From: Nodosilinea sp. P-1105
GTDB taxonomy: Bacteria > Cyanobacteriota > Cyanobacteriia > Phormidesmidales > Phormidesmidaceae
Length of the DNA stretch: 64,000 nt
Assembly (NCBI RefSeq): GCF_012911975.1
Contig: NZ_SMDQ01000010.1
Location: 1 to 64,000 of the forward strand
Direction: 5' to 3'
Shown here: positions 8,533 to 17,562 of the stretch, piece after piece
How the letters are laid out: every line of letters begins with the position of its first letter
Position numbering within the stretch: the stretch's first letter is position 1
Position numbers and translations under genes: made by a program
The notes under the pieces: model-generated
What the model saw: only the letters and a program-made list of their open reading frames with translations
Told to the model about the DNA's origin: nothing
The model's database searches: none

Positions 8533-10320
8533 CTACAGGGTCATCGCCGGTTCATTCCTGACCGGGCCTAAAGCCCCAGAGTACACCAGTCCACGGCGGG
8601 CATCTAAGGTCAAAATCGCCCCGTCGCGAATAATTTCCGTGGCATTTTTTACCCCGACAATTACGGGCACGCCCAGACGCAGGCCAATCACAGCAGCGTG
8701 GCCTGTGAGGTCACCATCCTCGGTAATGATTCCCCCCGATCGCCGAATCAGATCGACAAAATCGGCGGTGGTATGGGGCACCACCAAAATTTCCCCGTCG
8801 TTAAAGTCACTGACATCCACACTGTTGGCGGTCACCCGGGCCCGACCACTGACTGAGCCTTCGCCAATACCAACCCCGCGCCCCAGCACCGCTGTAACCA
8901 CATCCACCTTAATCAGGTCTGTGGACCCTGACACCCCCTGTAGGGTGCCCGCTGTTAACACCACCAGATCACCGTCATGGAGCAGAGCTTTCTCTTGGGC
9001 CACATTCATAGCCGCTTGAAAGGTTTGGGTTGTGGAGGGCAAATCCAGCACCAACAGCGGCCGTACCCCCCACACCAGCTGGAGCTGACGGGCCACATGC
9101 ACATGGGGTGTAACCGCCAAAATCGGTGTTTGGGGTCGAAATTTTGACACGTTGCGAGCGGTGGCCCCAGTTTTGGTCAGGGTCATGATGGCGGCTGCCT
9201 GTAGCTGGGCAGAAATACGGCTGACGGCATGGCTAATGGCGTTGGGAATAGACCGGGCACCAGCTGCAGCCAGGTCTTTAATCACCGTTTTCTCTTGCTC
9301 AGTGCGGATGGCAATGCGGGCCATGGTGGCCACAGATTCCACAGGATATTGACCCACGGCGGTTTCGTTGGACAGCATCACCGCATCGGTGCCATCCAAA
9401 ATCGCATTGGCCACATCAGACACTTCTGCCCGGGTAGGGCGAGGGTTACCCGCCATGCTATCGAGCATCTGGGTGGCGGTAATCACCGGAATTCCCAAGG
9501 AATTGGCGGTGGCAATCAGCCGCTTTTGCAAAATGGGCACATCTTCTGCCGGTAGTTCGACCCCTAAGTCCCCCCGGGCCACCATCACCCCGTCCGACAG
9601 GGAGAGAATCGCCTCCATTTGCTCGATCGCTTCGTGCTTTTCGATCTTGACAATCACGGGGACATGCTTGCCCGCCGCCGCGATAATTTCCTTGATTTCC
9701 AGCACATCTTGGGGATTGCGGACAAAGCTCAAGGCGACCCAGTCGACCCCCTGATTGAGCCCAAACATCAAATCTTCCCGGTCTTTGTCGGTGAGGGCCT
9801 TGATGGATAGATAAACCCCTGGAAAGTTGACCCCCTTATTGTTGGACAGGGTACCGCCGACCACAACTCCACAGTGCAACTCTTGGGTCTCTGGGTTGAC
9901 AGACTCCACCTGCATTTCCACCCGACCATCGTCTAGCAGAATGGTGGCTCCTGCCGGAACTTCTTGGGCCAGCTTGTCATAGGTGACCGCAGCCCGCTGC
10001 TGATTGCCCATGATCAGTTCGCTGGTGAGGACGAAGGGGTCTCCCTTAGTGAGTTGAATTGACCCCTGTTCAAACTTGCCCAGCCGAATCTTAGGCCCCT
10101 GTAAGTCTTGCAGAATGCCCACTGGTTGGTTGAGCTCAAAGGACAGTTGGCGAATCAGTCGAATGCTGCGCTGGTGGTCGTCATGGCTACCATGGGAAAA
10201 GTTGAGCCGCAGGGTGGTGGCGCCGGCTTCAATCAGCGATCGCAACACATCGGCATGTTGAGTCGCCGGGCCGATGGTGGCAACAATTTTGGTGCGGCGC
10301 AGGTTAGTGGGCAGTGACAT
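8533..10320 (-). CDS. pyk: Pyruvate kinase with C-terminal PEP-utilising domain
   Basis: Converts phosphoenolpyruvate and ADP to pyruvate and ATP, the last glycolytic step. The N-terminal RRTKIVATIGPA, RLNFSHGSHD, LQDLQGPKIRLG, VKIEKHEAIE and MVARGDLGVELPAE are the barrel and active-site motifs; TATQMLDSM and the RAEVSDVANA segment follow. After about residue 480 comes an extra swivelling domain with DGDLTGHAAVIGLRLGVPV, found in cyanobacterial and Bacillus enzymes, which explains the length of 595 aa. I favour ATG 10,320; ATG 10,335 would add MGIAP. Confidence 0.95.
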   Translation of the reverse strand: MSLPTNLRRTKIVATIGPATQHADVLRSLIEAGATTLRLNFSHGSHDDHQRSIRLIRQLSFELNQPVGILQDLQGPKIRLGKFEQGSIQLTKGDPFVLTSELIMGNQQRAAVTYDKLAQEVPAGATILLDDGRVEMQVESVNPETQELHCGVVVGGTLSNNKGVNFPGVYLSIKALTDKDREDLMFGLNQGVDWVALSFVRNPQDVLEIKEIIAAAGKHVPVIVKIEKHEAIEQMEAILSLSDGVMVARGDLGVELPAEDVPILQKRLIATANSLGIPVITATQMLDSMAGNPRPTRAEVSDVANAILDGTDAVMLSNETAVGQYPVESVATMARIAIRTEQEKTVIKDLAAAGARSIPNAISHAVSRISAQLQAAAIMTLTKTGATARNVSKFRPQTPILAVTPHVHVARQLQLVWGVRPLLVLDLPSTTQTFQAAMNVAQEKALLHDGDLVVLTAGTLQGVSGSTDLIKVDVVTAVLGRGVGIGEGSVSGRARVTANSVDVSDFNDGEILVVPHTTADFVDLIRRSGGIITEDGDLTGHAAVIGLRLGVPVIVGVKNATEIIRDGAILTLDARRGLVYSGALGPVRNEPAMTL

Positions 10321-10709
10321 AGGTGCTATTCCCATTCAGGTTTCCCCGGTCCAGGTCTGATCTTTGCGACGACAACCAGAGCAAAGGGATACTAGCATGA
10401 ATGGGATTGGCTTTCGCAATTCCTGCTGGGGTTGGCAACCTCAGCCATTTCAACTGGCAACACCCGGAGCGCCCTAGATATTACTTGCACCTGCCATAGC
10501 AATCCCAGTTGATTCAGGCAGGTAAGACATGCCCCTTGCCCATGCAGGCGAGAGCGAGGCACCTACCCTATGTATGGCCACGATGCGGGCAGAATGGTTA
10601 TAGTCGGTCGCTGATTGGCACCAAACCCCTTGAATACCCGTCACAAAACTTTATTATCGCTGCGTAGTCGACTATACTGCTGAAGACACTGGTGTAGGAG
10701 CGATATAAC
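10321..10709. other. Divergent promoter region between pyk and crtR
   Basis: The two genes are transcribed apart. For crtR the best -10 candidate is TATACT at 10,673-10,678, 31 bp before the ATG, with only a weak -35 (around TTTATT at 10,650). The ribosome site is GGAG at 10,697-10,700. No coding sequence is seen in the rest. Confidence 0.4.
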
Positions 10710-11597
10710 ATGTCGGCGGCAGCTGAGCCCCTGACGGTACGAAAAACAGTTCCCCCTGAGTTACTGAAAACAGAAGGTGGATTGAGCCCGAATACCCTAA
10801 TGTTTATGGCCTCTGCGGGGTTGATAACCCTGTCAACGACGGGCTATTTCCTTTGGGGCTGGGCTGGGTGGTTTGTCTTTTTGATGAACGTACTGTCGTT
10901 ACATTTGTCTGGAACAGTCATCCATGACGCGTCCCACAATTCGGCCCACCGTAACCGCACGGTTAATGCCCTGTTGGGTCATGGTAGTGCCCTGATTTTG
11001 GGCTTTTCTTTTCCGGTGTTTACCCGTGTGCACTTACAGCACCACGCCCATGTGAACGATCCGGAAAATGACCCTGATCATTTTGTCTCCACCGGGGGAC
11101 CCCTGTGGCTGATTGCAGCCCGGTTCTTTTACCACGAGGTTTACTTTTTCAAGCGGCGGCTCTGGCGAAACTGGGAACTGCTGGAGTGGTTCTTGGGCCG
11201 GTTCGCCGTGGTCCTGCTGGTGCTTATGGCGTGGCAGTTTGATTTCATGGGTTACATCTTTAACTACTGGTTCTCTCCAGCCCTGGTGGTGGGGATTGCC
11301 TTGGGGTTGTTCTTCGACTATCTGCCCCATCGTCCCTTTCAAGAGCGCGATCGCTGGAAAAATGCGCGGGTGTACCCTGGTGCCGTCCTAAATGTGTTGA
11401 TTATGGGGCAGAACTATCACCTGGTGCATCATCTCTGGCCGTCGGTGCCCTGGTACAAGTACAAGCCCACCTACGAGGTGATGCGGCCCCTCCTCGACGA
11501 GAAAGGCTCGCCCCAGTCGTTAGGGCTGCTGAAAATGAAGGACTTTTTTGGATTTCTCTATGATTTGTTCCTGGGGATTCGCCTGAAAGGGCACTAG
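10710..11597 (+). CDS. crtR: Beta-carotene hydroxylase (fatty-acid-desaturase fold)
   Basis: Membrane di-iron enzyme that hydroxylates carotenoid rings to make zeaxanthin and related xanthophylls. The three histidine boxes are HDASHNSAH (72-80), HLQHHAH (108-114) and HLVHH near 235, separated by hydrophobic helices. At 295 aa it matches cyanobacterial CrtR rather than the shorter CrtZ type. It ends 11 bp before the oppositely oriented CBS-CP12 gene. No other carotenoid gene is adjacent. Confidence 0.92.
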   Translation: MSAAAEPLTVRKTVPPELLKTEGGLSPNTLMFMASAGLITLSTTGYFLWGWAGWFVFLMNVLSLHLSGTVIHDASHNSAHRNRTVNALLGHGSALILGFSFPVFTRVHLQHHAHVNDPENDPDHFVSTGGPLWLIAARFFYHEVYFFKRRLWRNWELLEWFLGRFAVVLLVLMAWQFDFMGYIFNYWFSPALVVGIALGLFFDYLPHRPFQERDRWKNARVYPGAVLNVLIMGQNYHLVHHLWPSVPWYKYKPTYEVMRPLLDEKGSPQSLGLLKMKDFFGFLYDLFLGIRLKGH

Positions 11598-11599
11598 TA

Positions 11600-11618
11600 T
11601 AGTGGCCCCTAGCCACTA
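11600..11618. terminator. Small hairpin in the convergent crtR / CBS-CP12 gap
   Basis: TAGTGGC (11,600-11,606) pairs with GCCACTA (11,612-11,618). The stem covers the stop codon of the minus-strand gene. There is no T-run, so intrinsic termination is uncertain. Confidence 0.35.
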
Positions 11619-12235
11619 CACCAGTTGTCGTAGTCTTCTAACTTTAGGGCATCTGGATTGGATGCCCTAAAAGCATCGTAAGCGGTTTGGTCAAGGCGGG
11701 TTTGGGTTTGGTAGGCCCACTCTGTTTGCAGGGCATCGACTTTGGCCCAGGCTTCGACACATTGCTGCGACTGTTTGCCAAAGGTCTGACAGGTCTGCTC
11801 GGCCAGGGCGATCGCCTGGTCAATCTGATCGGTCAACTGAGTTTCTTGGGGGTTTGAGAGTAACGCCTCATGGGTGAGCAAATCAGTGATGGTGACAATG
11901 CCCAATAGCTCTGATTGAATCACTGGGGCTACGGAAATGCCGGTGTTGCTAAACAGACGGGCAACATATTCAACCGCTAAATCAGGGTTGACCACAATAC
12001 AGGGCTTGCTCATAATCTCGTAAACCCGCAGTCGCTTCAGATCCCGTCCAAAGGCCAGGGCGCGGGTAACGATGTCGGTATCTGTGATAATGCCGTAGGC
12101 ATCTTGGGGATGTTGGCGATCGACCACCAGAGCGTGAATCCCTTGCTGCAACATCCGTTGCAGCGCTGCAGCGACTGGGGCGGAACCCCGGATGGTGATC
12201 ACTGACCGGGTCATAATCTCTGAAACTTTGACCAT
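11609..12235 (-). CDS. CBS-pair protein fused to a C-terminal CP12 domain
   Basis: Residues 1-125 form two CBS motifs (VSEIMTRSVITI and VYEIMSKPCIVV), a module that usually senses adenine nucleotides. Residues 135-208 form a CP12 domain with Cys149 and Cys159, the core AWAKVDALQTE, and the end NPDALKLEDYDNWC. CP12 bridges GAPDH and phosphoribulokinase to switch off the Calvin cycle in the dark. Known CBS-CP12 fusions exist in cyanobacteria. Here the C-terminal pair of cysteines that classical CP12 uses for GAPDH binding is reduced to a single Cys206, so redox control may be altered. It starts 13 bp after aroH and is likely cotranscribed with it. Confidence 0.88.
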   Translation of the reverse strand: MVKVSEIMTRSVITIRGSAPVAAALQRMLQQGIHALVVDRQHPQDAYGIITDTDIVTRALAFGRDLKRLRVYEIMSKPCIVVNPDLAVEYVARLFSNTGISVAPVIQSELLGIVTITDLLTHEALLSNPQETQLTDQIDQAIALAEQTCQTFGKQSQQCVEAWAKVDALQTEWAYQTQTRLDQTAYDAFRASNPDALKLEDYDNWCSG

Positions 12236-12248
12236 TGGAGGTGCCCTG

Positions 12249-12644
12249 CTAAACCAATCCCAGAGTGCGGATGCTCAAATCTGGCCGCAAATCTTGGGCC
12301 TCCCGTAGATACACATGCTGTACCTTGGCCGTCCGAGCAGGCAGCTGCACGTACAGTAGTACCCGAATACATTGGGGCAAGCTACCTTCCACATACATGT
12401 GCTGCACATCTAGCAGGGGAATATCATCCCAACCGGGGCGCTGACGGGCGATCGCCGCTGGGAATACCGCATCTAGGTCCCGGGTGACGGAGAAGGTGGC
12501 GCTAATGACATGGCTCAGATCAAGCTGATTTATGCTTTCTAAGGCACTTAAGAGTTCTGTAACGGCATCGGCCATGGCCGTTTCCGTATTTTCTGGTACC
12601 GTTACTGCCCCTCGAATTGCCCTGACTTGCCAGTCCACGCTCAA
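12249..12644 (-). CDS. aroH: Chorismate mutase, AroH type
   Basis: Rearranges chorismate to prephenate for phenylalanine and tyrosine. The start WQVRAIRGAVTVPENT and the SATFSVTRDLDAVFPA segment match the trimeric Bacillus-type AroH fold. Arg in RVLLYV near residue 92 corresponds to the catalytic arginine. The length (131 aa) is standard. Together with aroK at 1.7 kb the window holds two shikimate-pathway genes, but in separate transcription units. Confidence 0.93.
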   Translation of the reverse strand: MSVDWQVRAIRGAVTVPENTETAMADAVTELLSALESINQLDLSHVISATFSVTRDLDAVFPAAIARQRPGWDDIPLLDVQHMYVEGSLPQCIRVLLYVQLPARTAKVQHVYLREAQDLRPDLSIRTLGLV

Positions 12645-12765
12645 ACCCTCCCAAATTCCTAAGCGGCCACGCCCCTAATGGTGACGCTGTATGTCGGCAG
12701 CAGAGGGGCGCGATCGCAGTCAATAACAGACTATTATCGCTCCCATCCTACCAGGGGAACTCAAT

Positions 12766-13626
12766 CTAGGGGCGATATAGCCACAGGGGCAGGCCAGCGG
12801 TGGTCCGTTCGAACTCCAGCCAATCTAGGGTGGCATTCAGGGCGGGCAGGGAAAACTCGATACCCGACTGTTGACCAGCCAGGGTGAGGGTATGACTGCG
12901 CCCCGGGGTTAAGCGCTGCAAGACTGACTTTTTCTCTTCAAAGTCAATACACTCGGCCTTGTCAGGGTCGAGCCCAGCCAATTCGGCGGCCCAGCGACGG
13001 GCGTCGTCTTCACTGCCCAAACGATCTACGACACCCAACTCCAGGGCCTGCTCCCCCGTGAAAATGCGACCATCGGCAAAGCTGCGCACGGTCTCTTCAC
13101 TCAGCCCCCGAGCTTCGGCCACGGTTCTGACAAATTGGCCATAGCTAACGTCAATCAGCTCTTGTAGGATCCTTTTCTCAGGGTCAGTCAGTTCCCGATC
13201 AAAGGCCAAAATATCTTTGTAAGGGCCAGACTTAATCACCTTGAACGACACCCCCACCCGATCCAGCAGCCGCTCCAGGTTATTGCCCCGCAAAATCACC
13301 CCAATACTGCCGGTAATGGTGCCGGGGTTAGCCATAATCTGTTCGGCCCCCATGCCGATGTACACCCCCCCCGAGGCCGAGATATTGCCAAAGCTAGCGA
13401 CCACCTTCAGCTTGTCCTGCAGTCGCCGCAGGGCGGTGTAGATTTCCTGGGAATCTCCCACGGTGCCGCCGGGGCTGTCAATCCGCAGCAGCAAGGCTGG
13501 AAATCGTCGTTCTTCAATGTCTTTAAGGGCTTCTAGCACCCGCTTGCGGGCAGCGGCCCCAATCACACCAGTGACTTCAATCCGGGCGATGGACTTACGG
13601 GCCCGACGGGAAAACGGCCAAACCAT
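12766..13626 (-). CDS. sppA: Signal peptide peptidase SppA, short form
   Basis: Membrane-associated serine protease that degrades cleaved signal peptides. The S49 domain shows RIDSPGGTVGDSQEIY (about 70-85), the catalytic serine region GNISASGGVYIG (about 104-115) and the lysine region KSGPYKD near 160. A strongly basic start (FSRRARKS) is present but no clear transmembrane helix. ATG 13,626 gives 286 aa; the frame extends 19 codons upstream without family resemblance. Confidence 0.9.
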   Translation of the reverse strand: MVWPFSRRARKSIARIEVTGVIGAAARKRVLEALKDIEERRFPALLLRIDSPGGTVGDSQEIYTALRRLQDKLKVVASFGNISASGGVYIGMGAEQIMANPGTITGSIGVILRGNNLERLLDRVGVSFKVIKSGPYKDILAFDRELTDPEKRILQELIDVSYGQFVRTVAEARGLSEETVRSFADGRIFTGEQALELGVVDRLGSEDDARRWAAELAGLDPDKAECIDFEEKKSVLQRLTPGRSHTLTLAGQQSGIEFSLPALNATLDWLEFERTTAGLPLWLYRP

Positions 13627-13745
13627 AGATTTGCAAAAAACGCCAAAACAAACTGGTGGCACCGATACCAGTACCACCTCCATCCCCTATTGTAGCCAAC
13701 ATTACCCCTGGGAGGGAGAACGCCACCATTACCCCTGGCTAACAG

Positions 13746-13810
13746 CTAGTACTCTGAGGCATAAGTCGGCCAACCATTCCTGACACCTGATACCCAACAC
13801 CTGACACCCC
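13746..13810 (-). repeat. Dispersed repeat, copy 1 (ends in CAGAGTACTAG)
   Basis: Reads on the minus strand GGGTGTCAGGTGTTGGGTATC and continues to GCCGACTTATGC and CTCAGAGTACTAG. It matches 24,268-24,330 on the plus strand with only about two mismatches. It lies in the 396-bp sppA-DMT intergenic region, where CCTCCTC/GAGGAGAGG near 13,857 is the only other notable structure. Confidence 0.75.
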
Positions 13811-14022
13811 CAGCAACGGTGGTCCTATTGCTGCCAGGCAGTACTGTACACTCAACCTCCTCGAAGAGGAGAGGGGCTTCGAGGGTATCTGTAACCCTAA
13901 AATTTAGTTCTGGCAAAGCACCAGGGCCTTGTCTGCGGCGATCGTCGAACTGCGTTAATCTTTCTTAAGATAATCCGTTTTATCTGTTTTAACTAACGTC
14001 CTGGCGCTAACTGGCTATACCG

Positions 14023-15039
14023 ATGGATGCCCCCCCTACCGCTCAATCCCCGCCCCGTAATCCCATTTTGCTGATTGCCCCTTTCTTCCTTTGGGGCACA
14101 GCCATGGTGGCGATGAAAGGGGCTATGCCCCATACGTCTCCCTTTTTTATGGCGACGATGCGGCTGGTGCCAGCTGGGATGGTGGTGTTGGTAGCAAGTC
14201 TTTGGCTGCGTCGCCCCCAGGCCATCGGTTGGCGGGGGTGGCTGTGGGTGGGCTTGTTTGCCCTGGTGGATGGCACCCTGTTCCAGGGGTTTTTGGCGGC
14301 GGGGCTAGAGCGGACGGGGGCTGGATTGGGTTCAGTGATGATTGATTCGCAGCCCTTAGCGGTGGCAATCATGGCCCGGTGGCTGTTTGGTGAGCGGGTG
14401 GGGGCATTAGGCTGGATTGGCCTGGCCTGGGGCATTGTGGGCATTAGTCTGCTGGGGTTGCCCGATGCCTGGGTGCTGGCCCTGTTGCAGGGGCAAACCG
14501 ATTGGCTAGCCAACGGTCAAGCTTTCGATACCCTGCTGCAAGGGGGAGAGTGGCTGATGTTGCTGGCGGCCCTGTCGATGGCCACAGGCACGATTTTGAT
14601 TCGCTATGTCTGTCGGTACGTTGACCCCGTGGTGGCGACTGGCTGGCATATGGTGCTGGGAGGGCTTCCTTTACTCGGCCTTTCTTGTTTAGGGGACGTA
14701 CAGCCCTGGCAACAACTCACTGGGCCAGACTGGGCCGCGATCGCCTATTCCACCCTATTTGGCAGTGCCCTGGCCTACGGGATTTTCTTTTTCTTGGCCT
14801 CCCAGGGCAACCTGACCAGCCTCAGTGCGTTGACCTTCTTGACCCCGATTTTTGCCCTGCTGTTTGGCAATCTGTTTTTAGCCGAAACCCTGAGCCCACT
14901 GCAATGGGTGGGGGTGGGGTTTACCCTGGTCAGCATTTATTTGATTAACCAACGGGAGGTGCTGACCCAACGACTGCGGCGATGGCTGCTGGACCTGGAG
15001 ACCAATGCCGCCACGAAGGGATCGATCGAGCCTGACTGA
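14023..15039 (+). CDS. EamA-family (DMT) exporter
   Basis: About ten hydrophobic helices in two EamA repeats. The first starts near FFLWGTAMVAMK and contains GAGLGSVMIDSQPL. The second starts near LMLLAALSMATGTILI and ends with FLTPIFALLFGNLFLAETL, the typical signature. The family exports small metabolites such as amino acids; the substrate cannot be read from sequence. Stands alone on the + strand. Confidence 0.85.
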   Translation: MDAPPTAQSPPRNPILLIAPFFLWGTAMVAMKGAMPHTSPFFMATMRLVPAGMVVLVASLWLRRPQAIGWRGWLWVGLFALVDGTLFQGFLAAGLERTGAGLGSVMIDSQPLAVAIMARWLFGERVGALGWIGLAWGIVGISLLGLPDAWVLALLQGQTDWLANGQAFDTLLQGGEWLMLLAALSMATGTILIRYVCRYVDPVVATGWHMVLGGLPLLGLSCLGDVQPWQQLTGPDWAAIAYSTLFGSALAYGIFFFLASQGNLTSLSALTFLTPIFALLFGNLFLAETLSPLQWVGVGFTLVSIYLINQREVLTQRLRRWLLDLETNAATKGSIEPD

Positions 15040-15210
15040 CCCGATGGTCTGTCGAACCAGAAGTGACGGGTGTCGGGTGGCAGGTTTGAGGGGGCGGGTT
15101 TAGTCACCCCACGCCACAGGGGGCTAAACCAACTACCATTGGAACAGCGAATAGACCTGGTCGAGGGTGGCGTCTGCACGAGTGTCCAGTGAGCAACAGA
15201 TGAACAGTGT

Positions 15211-16035
15211 ATGGTCGATCGGACCTCAGTGAATACGGTGGTAGCGCTAATGTTGGTCAGTGGGTTGATTGTAGCTCCGGCGGGGCGATCGCCAGGGCAG
15301 AGTCAGACCTCCCTGCAGCCACCCAGCCTTGCCCAGGTGGTGACTGACCCTGACACCGCCCCGCCAAGCCCAGTCGATCCGCCCTCGGCTGGGCCTAGCC
15401 CACAGGGGGGGTGGTGGCTGGCCGGGTTAGGTGGACTGGGGCTGGGCCTCGGGCTGGGGGTCTATGTGACCCGCCGTCAAGCGCGACCGAGCGAAGCAGA
15501 GCTGCCCCCGCCCAGCCCCGAGCAAGCGCCACCCGTGGCCCTATCCCCCACTGCCGACGCCACTGCCACCACCCATCTGGCCACCAAACATTCCCTAGAG
15601 GAGTTGGTGAGCCAGTTAACCAGTGTCCAGCCTAGCGATCGCCGTCAAGCCATTTGGGAACTGGCCCAGCGCGGTCACTCCGGCACCGTACAACCCCTGG
15701 TGAATGGGTTGCTGACCGCCGATTCCCAAGAAAAAAGCCTGATTTTAGCGGCCCTGACTGAAATTAGCAGTCGGGGGCTCAAACCCTTACATCAAGCCCT
15801 GGCCCTTTCCCTACAGGATCCCAGCCCAGAGGTCAGGAAAAATGCCATCCGCGATCTCAGTCGGCTGTACGACAACCTGATTCAGCTCAGTCATGTAGTC
15901 GCCCATGCCACCGAAGACCCCCACCCTGATGTCCAAGACACCGCCCAATGGGCTCTAGAACAATTGAACCAACTGCGTCCACCTCCCCTCAGTCATCGTC
16001 TGCCCTCCCCCTCTGACCCCCCAGCTCCCCCGTAA
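15211..16035 (+). CDS. HEAT-repeat protein with N-terminal membrane segments
   Basis: An N-terminal hydrophobic signal or anchor (about 8-24), a Pro-rich linker, a second glycine-rich transmembrane helix (about 69-86, WWLAGLGGLGLGLGLGVYV) and another Pro/Ala linker. The C-terminal domain (about 130-255) has HEAT-like pairs such as DRRQAIWELAQRG and EVRKNAIRDLSRLYD. HEAT domains usually mediate protein contacts. Function unknown; a cyanobacterial surface or thylakoid scaffold is possible but unproven. Confidence 0.65.
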   Translation: MVDRTSVNTVVALMLVSGLIVAPAGRSPGQSQTSLQPPSLAQVVTDPDTAPPSPVDPPSAGPSPQGGWWLAGLGGLGLGLGLGVYVTRRQARPSEAELPPPSPEQAPPVALSPTADATATTHLATKHSLEELVSQLTSVQPSDRRQAIWELAQRGHSGTVQPLVNGLLTADSQEKSLILAALTEISSRGLKPLHQALALSLQDPSPEVRKNAIRDLSRLYDNLIQLSHVVAHATEDPHPDVQDTAQWALEQLNQLRPPPLSHRLPSPSDPPAPP

Positions 16036-16373
16036 GATCCCCACATCTTGCCATTGCCTGTCGGAACCATTCCTCGCCAGGGCGGACACACCGGTCCGCC
16101 CCTACGCAGCATCGGAAGAACGAAAAAGGAAAAGGGAAGAACGAAAACCTTCTACCATCTGTTCTGCTACTGCTTCGTGCGGGCTACCTTAATTCGTTAC
16201 CTTCTTCGTTTTTCCTTAACCTTCACCTGTGGGTTACGGCGGGAGTTAAGTGATCAGGCGATCGCCCCAACCCCGACCGCCTAACCCACGCTACGAATCC
16301 ACAATCCAAAACCCAAAATCTCCCCCACTCCCCACCTCCCCCACTCCCCATCTCCCCATCTCCCCATTCCCCC
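16036..16373. other. Intergenic region with hairpin and C-rich tract
   Basis: GGGCGGAC (16,080-16,087) pairs with GTCCGCCC (16,094-16,101). From about 16,320 to the next ATG runs a C-rich tract of CTCCCCA units, the reverse complement in style of the 481-570 array. No gene is seen. Confidence 0.5.
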
Positions 16374-17444
16374 ATGCCCACCCCCCGCCGCCACTACCTC
16401 TTCATGTCCACCCCCGTCGGTCCCCTGGGTTCGGGACTTGGGGGTGGCGTTGAACTGACCTTATTGAACCTGTCCCAGGGGTTACGGCAGCGGGGGCATC
16501 AGGTGACCGTGGTGGCCCCGGAGCAATCAACCCTGGGGGACGGCCCGATCGTCACCATCCCCGGCAGGTGGCAGCCGACGGCCCACACCCAGGGACGGGC
16601 TACCCCGGCTACCCTGCCAGCGGATGCGGTATTAGCTCACATGTGGACCTATGCCCGGCAGCATCAGGCCGCCTTTGATTTGATTGTGAATCTGGCCTAT
16701 GACTGGTTACCGTTTTACCTCACCCCCTTTTTTCACACCCCCGTGGCCCACTTCGTCACCATGGGTTCCCTGTCTGAGGTGATGGACGCAGCGATTCACC
16801 AGGTGGCTGACCAGTATCCCAACCGCTTAGGGGCTTACACCCAGGCCCAGGCAGCTACCTTTGGTGACCAGCACGCCTTCCAAATTCTCGGTAGCGCCAT
16901 CGACCTAAGCCTGTATGACTTTTGTGATACCCCAGGGACGGCCCTGGCCTGGATGGGGCGAATTTCTCCGGAGAAGGGGTTGGAAGATGCCCTGGCAGCT
17001 ACCGCCCAGACCCAAACCCCCTTAAAAATTCTAGGCAAGCTGGAAGATCCCGACTACTGGCAGCGCCTGTGCCAGCAGTTTCCCCAGGCCCCAGACAGCT
17101 ACCTGGGCTTTTTACCCACGGCGGCCCTGCAGCAGGTGGTGGGACAGTGTCGGGCCTTGCTGATGACCCCCCGTTGGGTGGAAGCCTTTGGCAATGTGGC
17201 GATCGAAGCCCTGGCCTGTGGCGTGCCGGTGATTGCCTACAACCGGGGCGGGCCGGCGGAAATCATCCGCCCTGGGGAAACGGGTTGGTTGGTGGAGCCT
17301 GATGATGTGTCTGGCCTGGTGCAGGCAATCCAGCGGATTGATCAACTCGATCGTCGCGCCTGTCGCCGCCAGGCTGAGCAGCAATATTCTCTGGATGCCC
17401 TGGCGATCCGATTCGAAGCCTGGTTTGAAGCGATCTTGCACTGA
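16374..17444 (+). CDS. GT4 glycosyltransferase, UDP-glucose:tetrahydrobiopterin glucosyltransferase-like
   Basis: GT-B fold protein of 356 aa. The N-terminal STPVGPLGSGLGGGVELTL is, from memory, almost the same as the start of the Synechococcus enzyme that glucosylates tetrahydrobiopterin. The middle VAHFVTMGSLSEVMD and the C-terminal nucleotide-sugar site EAFGNVAIEALACGVPVIAY are typical of GT4. The likely role is making a glycosylated pterin in the cytosol. If the recognition is wrong, it is still a GT4 enzyme of unknown acceptor. No pterin genes are adjacent. Confidence 0.72.
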   Translation: MPTPRRHYLFMSTPVGPLGSGLGGGVELTLLNLSQGLRQRGHQVTVVAPEQSTLGDGPIVTIPGRWQPTAHTQGRATPATLPADAVLAHMWTYARQHQAAFDLIVNLAYDWLPFYLTPFFHTPVAHFVTMGSLSEVMDAAIHQVADQYPNRLGAYTQAQAATFGDQHAFQILGSAIDLSLYDFCDTPGTALAWMGRISPEKGLEDALAATAQTQTPLKILGKLEDPDYWQRLCQQFPQAPDSYLGFLPTAALQQVVGQCRALLMTPRWVEAFGNVAIEALACGVPVIAYNRGGPAEIIRPGETGWLVEPDDVSGLVQAIQRIDQLDRRACRRQAEQQYSLDALAIRFEAWFEAILH

Positions 17445-17562
17445 TCACTTGCACTGATCAACGGTGGCTGCACTGGAATGAACTGTTACACGGTCAGTAA
17501 CCTGGCGCGATAAATCCCCGAAAGTGCCCTATGGTATTAATTGCAAGCATGTAGGGGAGCAC

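Noticed and set aside
16048-16284. Possible 78-codon gene after the HEAT protein
   Set aside because: Translation is arginine-rich hairpin and repeat sequence; no ribosome site.
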